Assembly: GCF_024586455.1 (NCBI RefSeq)
Contig: NC_065923.1
Span: 67,553,076 to 67,617,075, forward strand
Origin: Bactrocera neohumeralis
Lineage: Eukaryota > Arthropoda > Insecta > Diptera > Tephritidae
Reading direction: 5' to 3'
Length of the DNA: 64,000 nucleotides
This document shows, in pieces, positions 57,435 through 64,000 of this stretch (within the stretch, counting starts at the first letter, position 1; each line of letters starts with the position of its first letter). Both the position numbers and the translations under genes were made by a program. The notes beneath the pieces were generated by a model that searched no databases, had not been told where the DNA came from, and was given only the letters and a program-made list of their open reading frames with translations.

Positions 57435-58010
57435 GACTAAGAATCTTTCCGGTCCGTTCGATACTAAACGCGGTTTCAGACAAGGCGTACGCCGGTGATA
57501 TTGATATCATTGGTCTCAACAACCGCGCCGTTAGTTCTAATTGTATAAGGAAGCGAACCAAATGGGTCAGGTATTGAACGAGGGCAGGACGAAATATCTC
57601 CTGTACTCAAACCAACAGTCGTCGTAGTTGCTTGGAATCAGCATTACGACCAATAGCAACGTCGTCCTCTCTCGACGAACAAAGACCAAACTCTATAAGT
57701 CACTTATCATCCTCGTCCTACTATATAGTGCAAAGGCATAGACAATGACAACATCTGATGAGTCGGATTTGCGGAAGATTTATGGCACTTTGCACATTGG
57801 CAACGGCGATGGCAAGATAGAGACGGACCTGGCTACACTTGCAATCTCCAATTGGCGCCAAACAGCGAAAAGAAAGAAGGACTGGCGCACTTGTGCTCAA
57901 TTTTGTCTTAACAATCTTTGGAAAAGTCTGGTCAAACAGGAGCTCAGTAGGTCTTATAATATAGTATATGGATGTCAAAAAAGATAACATGCCGCGCAGA
58001 TATCCTTTTT
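57435..58010 (+). mobile_element. RTE LINE reverse-transcriptase fragment
   Basis: The plus strand reads ENLSGPFDTKRGFRQG-like sequence, then a deletion, AYADDIDIIGLNNRAVS (catalytic YxDD box), LNEGRTKYLLYSNQQSS, TKTKLYKSLIILVLLYSAKA and SDESDLRKIYGTLHIGN. It then reads ETDLATLAISNWRQTAKRKK, corresponding to the C-terminal end of RTE polymerase frames. Several frame breaks and two internal deletions make it inactive. The 3' UTR and GAA tail were not found. Confidence 0.85.
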
Positions 58011-58379
58011 TACTCGACAAAGGTTCAGCAAATACAAAAATTATTATTGAAATATATGAATCACCCTGTACTTTTTATCTATCTAAGCAAGGCACGGCTT
58101 TTTTAATACAGTAGATAGATATAGATAGATTTTGTCTTCATTTTCGCGCATCTATGATATGCAATTATATATTTGCTTACTGAACGCCTCTTAGTACACA
58201 TCTCATATAACGGTAATTTCTAGCAATGCATAAAATGCAGCTTTTTAGGGATAAAAAAACCCATTTTTGGAGAATATAGCACAGAAAAAACATATTTCTG
58301 TGGCGAAATTTGAAACCAACCCAAGTGCGACATTTCGCTCGTGATTAGTGCTACCTTACTTTTAAAATTGAGGTATTTT
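58011..58379. other. Unassigned DNA
   Basis: Includes a short (TAGA)n-like tract near 58110-58130. Nothing else recognised. Confidence 0.4.
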
Positions 58380-59760
58380 TCAAATTTCGGCTTCTGCTAC
58401 AACTGCGCACGCTAGCGATGTGTGGCGATTTATTGCCGCCACTTGCGAAGAACTCTTTATTTTCACGTTTATTTTCTTCCACTTCATCTTTCTTTAACTG
58501 TATTTTACTTATTCGCACAGTTTGTTAAATAAACCGCAACAAATAAAATAATGTATAAACTGCTGGCATTGATTGTTTTGCCGCTTGCCGAGTGCATGCA
58601 CGTCGCCGCAGCAGTCAGCTGTCAGTCGCGCAGCGCATGCGCCTGCACGCTTTACAATTTTTTTTTTCGCTGCTTCTTGCGCCATTTGACACGTGACATG
58701 GGATTTCACTTTAGACGTCAGCGCATATCATTTTTCCAGTGCGATTTAGACTTTAATCGCCTCAGCGCATGTAGCGAATGAATGTAGCGGCCGGTAAACA
58801 ACGGAGGGGTGCTTAAAGCCAGCTAAAGCGGATGAAGAGGCCACAAGGAGTTGCTCACACACATATACATTATATGTATGTTTGCATGTAGCGCATATAA
58901 ACTGTGGCAAAAACGGTATTGGGGGCACATGTCAATCTGCGCACATCCGCGGCTCGCCAGCGAAGACACCAACCAACCAGTGAAAACGGCTAAGCGCTTC
59001 AAATGCAAAAAGGAAAAATACAAAAAATAGAAACGTCGCGCAGCCAATACGCCCAGCTATGTCGACGGCAAATGTAGTCCCGGGTGGTCGCCAGCGTTGA
59101 TTGACTTGGCCAACAGCGCGCAACTTACATAGCATAGCATAGTACTACATGTGTCTCACTGGCAGCGTAGCGCGCCAATCATGTCCACTCCATGCCGCCG
59201 CCACTTGCTACTTGCCACGCTTGTGTTGCAAGCGCGCAGTTATTATTTGTCGTTTGTGCCTGCGCGTGCGCACTTGCGCATTGCACGTAAATTGATTTTT
59301 AATTGTCGCCATATTTTCATTAGTTCGCAGCCATAAACTCCACAAGCGCGCTCCAAGCTGCCAATAAACGCCTCATATACATAGTCATACTTGCAAACGT
59401 ATGTACATACTTACACGCATATATGTATATGTATATCTACATACTAGAGCGCGCTTTTACCATAATTCCCACTACAAGCTGGCCATTTTTATTGTTGTTG
59501 CGCATTTTGCGCATTTTTATGGTCTTGACAGGCACAGACTGTCAACATAGACTTGTTATTTTTTGTTTTTTTTTTGTTACTGTCTGTCATTGCTGCACGC
59601 GCTTCATTTTGCACATGCGTTTTTATTGCTATTTACCTATGCTTCTAATGACATTCGTTTATGCGCTCGTGAGTCGTTCATGTCTGTGTCTGCGCATGCG
59701 TTTGCGCCATCGTCGCACATCATTATCAGCGTAATGCAATAAACATTGCAATCGTCAACA
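58380..59760. promoter_or_regulatory. CpG-rich island (candidate regulatory region)
   Basis: A third abrupt CpG-rich block (GCACGTCGCCGCAGCAGTCA at 58598; TGTGCCTGCGCGTGCGCACT at 59255; TCTGCGCATGCGTTTGCGCC at 59690). Frames on both strands are mutually overlapping, with no domain. It lies downstream of the polyQ exon in the same orientation. It could be an intronic enhancer or the promoter of another transcript. ACATA microsatellites at 59380-59440. Confidence 0.38.
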
Positions 59761-60179
59761 TTGTCTGCCTCGTAAGAAAGTTAATCTACCATTAAGATTG
59801 ACAAGGCTAAAGCAAATAGATTTTTCCGTTTAATGAATATTGATGAGAAATACCGATACATTGTAAGCCGGTGTGTCGGTGTAGAACTGGATTAGCTAGA
59901 CCAGCTTTGGGTGACATATTGCTATTTATAGGCTGTGTTGGTTGTTAAATAAGCGAGTTAATGGCGCACATGGTGAATGGATGAGTTTAATAGGTGATTG
60001 TGCTCGATCAGGTGGACACTTAGAAGCGCACTAAAAGCTCAATGAAAGCTCGAAGCTAAGAGAAGGTAATAGTATTAGCCCTAGTAGAAGAAAATCCATT
60101 ATATTTGCATTAAATTTACGGTTACGCACACTTCAGGCTCGTTACAGTGATTTGGTTAAGTCAAATTTGTATTTTTTCG
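59761..60179. other. Unassigned DNA
   Basis: Ordinary sequence, no feature recognised. Confidence 0.4.
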
Positions 60180-60750
60180 AAAGGTTAGGTTAGGTAATGT
60201 CGTAGGGTTTCTCCTAATCGTTGGATCTCACTTAGACAACTGTGCACGTTGGTCCTTTGAGTTACCCGTAAGCTCCTCAAAATGGATCACAAAATCCTCA
60301 TGGATGTATGAAACGTTTGGAGCTCACGACAAATTTTTTAAGGAGGGTGATATAAATGCCAGCCACCATCCTGATATTTAAATCTCAGTCTGGCAAAATC
60401 CGGACAAAGAAAACCTTACTTCATACAGCTTTGACGAAGATCGTCCGTCCAACAAAATATTTAGCTGCACCGCGTGTAAATCTTTTGGATCATTCAGAAT
60501 ACCTACAATTGCGGTGAGGTTGACTTTGCTAGGAGCAAGTAGTTCAGAGGACCTCTTATAGTTCACTGTGGGCCAGAAGAATCTCACAGCCGTCCAAGCT
60601 ATGGTTGCTGGCCAGCGATTGCCAAATTCGCTGGTGCTGGAAAAAAGTACCAACTTGCTTCCAATTGAATGAAACTGAGGTAAGGAGTCCTTTCTAGCAA
60701 GACTTTGCAGTCTCTGACAATTACGGTGTGACCAGCCATCCAAACTAGTC
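60180..60750 (-). mobile_element. LINE C-terminal/3' relic with CCTAACCTAACC tail
   Basis: On the minus strand, FGNRWPATIAWTAVRFFWPT and VNYKRSSELLAPSKVNLTAI then VGILN resemble the 'W..C..TR.FWP..D..RS.ELL.L.K.NIR.LVGILTGH' segment. That segment follows RNase H in I/R1-type LINEs. Downstream the text runs to AAACCCTACGACATTACCTAACCTAACC, which looks like the element's 3' end (about 60186). Frames are broken. It is a probable relative of the relic at 43375-44300. Confidence 0.6.
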
Positions 60751-62225
60751 TACGGAGAGGGTTTGATTCTATTGCTAGTGAGGTGATCCACTCCTTTACT
60801 AATTTTGAGTGCTCAAAGCCCTGCTATCGGAGTGAACGCACACTACTCTGAGGAAGCCCACACACAAGAGCAGTACAAGCTCAAATATAAGAGTGAATAC
60901 ACAACCCTCTGAGGAAGTCTGCACTGCGGAGCAGTACATCAGCATGGTCTGGTAGTCTGAAGTTAGAGTTGATGGAGAGTTCACGACAGAAGACTCCATC
61001 TCTTACTTTTTGAACTCGATTCATTCGTAAAAACGCTTACGCTTCACTTCTTCATGGTTTCGCCCGCCCATAAATCCCTTACAATTGTGTGAGCAGAGAA
61101 GGAACCGCCAGAAGAAGGTTCCGCAATGAAATGATCTAGATTGTCAGGAATGCAACTGAATTAGTGTAGTAGTTTAATGTGTCCCTGCTCGGTACGACCA
61201 ACTGTTTTAAGTTTAAAAGCGTTCTTCATGGCAAAGAATTTGGTACCACAAATACGGATAGCGGCTTAACTAACTCGGCTTTACTGAACGCCCTCCACCA
61301 AACAACGGAGGGCGCATAAAACATTATTGCATTTATAGAGCCATAACACTATTTTTGGTGAGAGGCCCCAATTGATCTGGGTCAAACCATGTCAAGTGGA
61401 CCCTAAAAATTTCGCTAAATCACCGATTTTGAAAATTAACACATCATTAGTTGAGGGATCAGACGTACACCTCGTGATATATCCTGATAGAAGATTCTAC
61501 AGCAATATAAAACGTATAAATCTTCTTCACTCTCTCCTCAATATTTGCCTTCCATAAGAGCTTCCTATCAAGGATACTTCACTCTTTCCACCGTTTGAAG
61601 AATAGGGCCTCCTAACCAGGGCAAAATAACATCAGGGTTTTCCTTTTACAAGAAGTAGCTCCTCTCTATTCGTTCGCGTAGACAATCACTTAGGCTGCCT
61701 CGTTTCTCAAGTTCCTTCAATAGGTCGTTCACCACTAAAAGAGCGGAAATAAAGCTATCTCTATGTACCAGTTACCTACTTTCACACCAAACTACAGAAC
61801 TACAGTATTTAGACCTGTCAGCAGCATCACTCAAATCTTCGACACACGCACACACATACCTATATGCATATAAATGTACTATAGATATACTATCTATGCC
61901 TCAACAATGAATTAATGAATGCGCCTTATATGCTCGTCAGCTTGATCACTTTCGAAATCAATCAATCGACGTTTCGAAACGATTTGGAATCACAGCAGGT
62001 TTCACAAAAATCAGCCGACTATTTATTAAGCGTTTTGTGATAATTAGCACAATTAGTCTTTTTTATTGAATGCTCAATTAAGACTAACTGTATTAATGGA
62101 TACCGCTGAGCATGAAAAATACCGTGTGTAGCGTTATTATATTTGCGTTGTTGTTGTAATCATCAATGCATTTGTTATTACAACAGACGAATTGTGTTTT
62201 TACAAATGACATTTGTACGTGTTGC
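60751..62225. other. Unassigned DNA
   Basis: No feature recognised. A near-duplication lies at 60830-60940 (GAGTG.A.ACAC.AC.CTCTGAGGAAG..., twice, about 70 bases apart). Microsatellite-like CACACAC/TATATGC text lies near 61850-61880. Confidence 0.4.
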
Positions 62226-62820
62226 CAAGTTGTTATACCCTGAACAGGCTAAGTTTGATACGAAGTTTATAAAATCCAGAAGGAAACGTCGGAGAGCCTG
62301 TAAAAAATATTTTCATATATAAATGAACAGTGTGAGAAGCTGAGTCGAGTTATCGATATGAAATTTTGCACACGCCTTTTTCTCGCTAAGAAGCTGCTCA
62401 TTTGTCGGAGCCGCCGACATCGGGCCACTATAGTCTCTAGTTGACATACAAACTGCATCGGTCAAAATCACATTCTTGTATAGAAAACTTGTTTCTTTGA
62501 GAAGATAACTTCACGAAATTCGGCATAATTTATTGTGCAAGTCAACGCCGCAATTTCTGAGAAAATTTTTCAGATCGAACCACTATAGCCTATAGCTGCC
62601 ATACAAACTGATCGGTCAAAATCAAGTTCTTGTATAGAAAACTTGTTTCTTTGAGAAGATAACTTCACGAAATTTGGCATAATTTGTTGTGCAAGTCAAC
62701 GCCGCAATTTCTGAGAAAATTGTTCAGATCGAACTACTATAGCCTATAGCTGCCATACAAACTGATCGGTCGAAATCAAGTTCTTGTATAGAAAACTTGT
62801 TCATTTGTGAAGGGCATTCT
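62226..62820 (+). repeat. Dispersed 'ATACCCTGAACAGG' repeat with internal ~128-bp tandem units
   Basis: Starts TGTTATACCCTGAACAGGCT, then CAGAAGGAAACGTCGGAGAG, AGCTGAGTCGAGTTATCGAT and ATGAAATTTTGCACACGCCT. It then enters a tandem section. CACTATAG.CT.TAG.TG.CATACAAACTG, GGTCAAAATCAAGTTCTTGT and TAGAAAACTTGTTTCTTTGA then GAAGATAACTTCACGAAATT recur near 62420, 62580 and 62735. The second and third units are almost identical. Other fragments are at 1440-1560 and 48239-48539. Confidence 0.88.
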
Positions 62821-63639
62821 GGCTGCGGTGCAACGAAAATTAACGTTTTTTCTTGTTTTTGTTGTTTTCACAATATTTTCGTATTTCGCTTGCTGAGCTC
62901 AAGTCCCAGCGGCTTACAAATGTTACTTGTTAAATTTTCAAATTGACACTAATTAGCGGCTATTGGCGCTATTTTGTATTGTTAGTGTTGTTGTTGTTGC
63001 ATTAATTACAAATGCAGTTATTTATATATGTGCATATGTATTTGTCGTTTCTCATTTATGGTTTATAACGAGCGCAGCTTTATCTTACCCACATACTATA
63101 CATGCATAGCTGTTAATTTATGTTTTTGGCGTAATTTTCATTTATTGCCGTTACTTAAACGGCGATATGTAATTATATTTATAAAGAATGTCGTTTTTTT
63201 CACCATAAATTCATTATTTCAAAAATAGTGCATTTTTTCCACCACTTCACTTTTGATTGACAGCTGTCAATATGTTTATCATCGAAAATAAGCACAAAAT
63301 TGCATAAATTTACAAGGTGTTGAAATGTACGAGCTCGTTTGCTTTATGAATTAAGCCGCCAAGCTTTTACCACGTAAATATTTTGACATTGAGTGACAGC
63401 TATTGAAAATCGGAGCAAAACGTTCACTTAATTTTGTAATGGAATTGGAAATAAAGCACTTTTATTGAATGAGTGAAATGTTACACAATAATATGTTTTT
63501 AATTGTTTTCGAAAATAATGCCAAAATCTTCAGAGCACTCTATCAGCTCTACTCTTTGTTGTGTTAAGATTACCATAGCTGTTCAACGCAACATCTCAAA
63601 ATTTAAAGTGCGGAGTGGCTAAGAAGTGGTCACGGTTGA
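62821..63639. other. Unassigned DNA with a second TGACAGCTGTCA palindrome
   Basis: AT-rich, with GTTGTTGTTG and ATATGTGCATATG tracts near 62975-63045. TTGACAGCTGTCAA at 63257-63270 is a perfect 14-base palindrome; the inner 12 bases match the site at 24370-24381. Confidence 0.45.
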
Positions 63640-64000
63640 AATCATGTATGTATTATCAGTATCTCCACCTGGTCTTTCCAACGGAGTCGAGGTCCTCCTC
63701 TTCCTCTGCTTTCCCCGCCGTGTACTTAGGCTCAAAACTGCATCGAATAGGCTTCATACATTCGGACGACAAGACCTAGCCAGCGGAGCCGCTAACTCTT
63801 AATTCGCTGAACTTTATCAATGTCGTCGTATAACATGTACAGCTCATCTTTCTATCGACTGTAATATTTGCGCAAAGGACCATAAATTTTACGCAGCACC
63901 TTTCTCTTGAAAACTTGTAAAGCCTACTCATCAGATGTTATCATCGTCCACTCCTCTTCACCACATAGCAGGACGAGGATGATAAGTGACTTGTAGAATT
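63640..64000 (-). mobile_element. RTE LINE reverse-transcriptase C-terminal fragment, continuing past the window
   Basis: On the minus strand, from the window end leftward: LYKSLIILVLLC, GEEEWTMITSDE, VFKRKVLRKIYGPLR, LYDDIDKVQRIK, then GRGGPRLRWKDQVE. It matches the segment of the RTE at 57700-57790 (TKLYKSLIILVLLYSAKA) and the RTE C-terminal tail. One or more stops break the frame. The remainder of the element would lie to the right of base 64000. Confidence 0.82.

Noticed and set aside
60184..60202. Telomere-like GGTTAGGTTAGG
   Set aside because: Just two TTAGG-like units at the 3' end of a LINE relic. Diptera do not use TTAGG telomeres, so this is best seen as the LINE tail.
1..64000. 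CRISPR arrays, operons, prophage or bacterial defence genes
   Set aside because: Tandem repeats here have long, degenerate, adjacent units without spacers, and the sequence is clearly insect-type eukaryotic DNA with spliced exons.

Overview
The window looks like a piece of a higher-dipteran genome, most likely a tephritid fruit fly. The DNA is AT-rich with many ACATACAT-type microsatellites. It carries several lineages of insect mariner elements, including a D,D41D type like the one first reported from Ceratitis, RTE-type LINEs with a (GAA)n tail, and a dispersed 'ATACCCTGAACAGG' repeat. There are no bacterial genes, no operons and no CRISPR array. Nearly all short open frames are chance frames in AT-rich or repeat DNA. 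The species assignment is inference from repeat content.

Only two stretches look like host coding sequence, and they fit together as internal exons of one plus-strand gene. Exon 44942-45130 encodes a complete C3HC4 RING finger. Exon 53934-54139 encodes a Ser/Pro then glutamine-rich stretch. Both have good AG acceptors and GTGAGT donors, and the 1+2 base split codon across the 8803-base intron is in phase. The RING segment resembles, from memory, that of the myoblast-fusion adaptor Rolling pebbles (Rols/Antisocial). That name is tentative. The rest of the window is probably intronic or intergenic DNA around this gene.

Layout. 1-8 kb: two decayed D,D41D mariner copies, an 84-base RTE insertion with intact target-site duplication, and an RTE endonuclease fragment. 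8-16 kb: very AT-rich DNA, an A-tailed retroposon end and a mariner relic. 16.9-22.6 kb: a TTAA-flanked non-autonomous element, degenerate tandem repeats, and a third D,D41D copy. 24.5-25.9 kb: a dense array of ATCGAT/TATCGATA motifs. 26.2-28 kb: a mariner deletion derivative followed by a CpG-rich island. 33-36.3 kb: a Helitron-like element, a short tandem array, and an internally deleted RTE with both ends. 36.8-41.3 kb: a CpG-rich island, then three successive tandem arrays. 42.3-44.3 kb: a mariner with intact inverted repeats and a LINE RNase H relic. 44.9-54.1 kb: the RING exon, an intron containing a near full-length mariner nested in an older repeat, other retroelement debris, and the polyQ exon. 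54-64 kb: downstream intron or flank, with an RTE copy arranged as expected from twin priming, a CpG-rich island, and more LINE debris.

I found no undescribed gene system. The observations most worth a second look are the split RING/polyQ gene with its very long introns, the ATCGAT array, the adjacent tandem arrays at 38.2-40.6 kb, and the RTE copies whose shared 5' terminus, target-site duplications and inverted structure can be read directly from the sequence.
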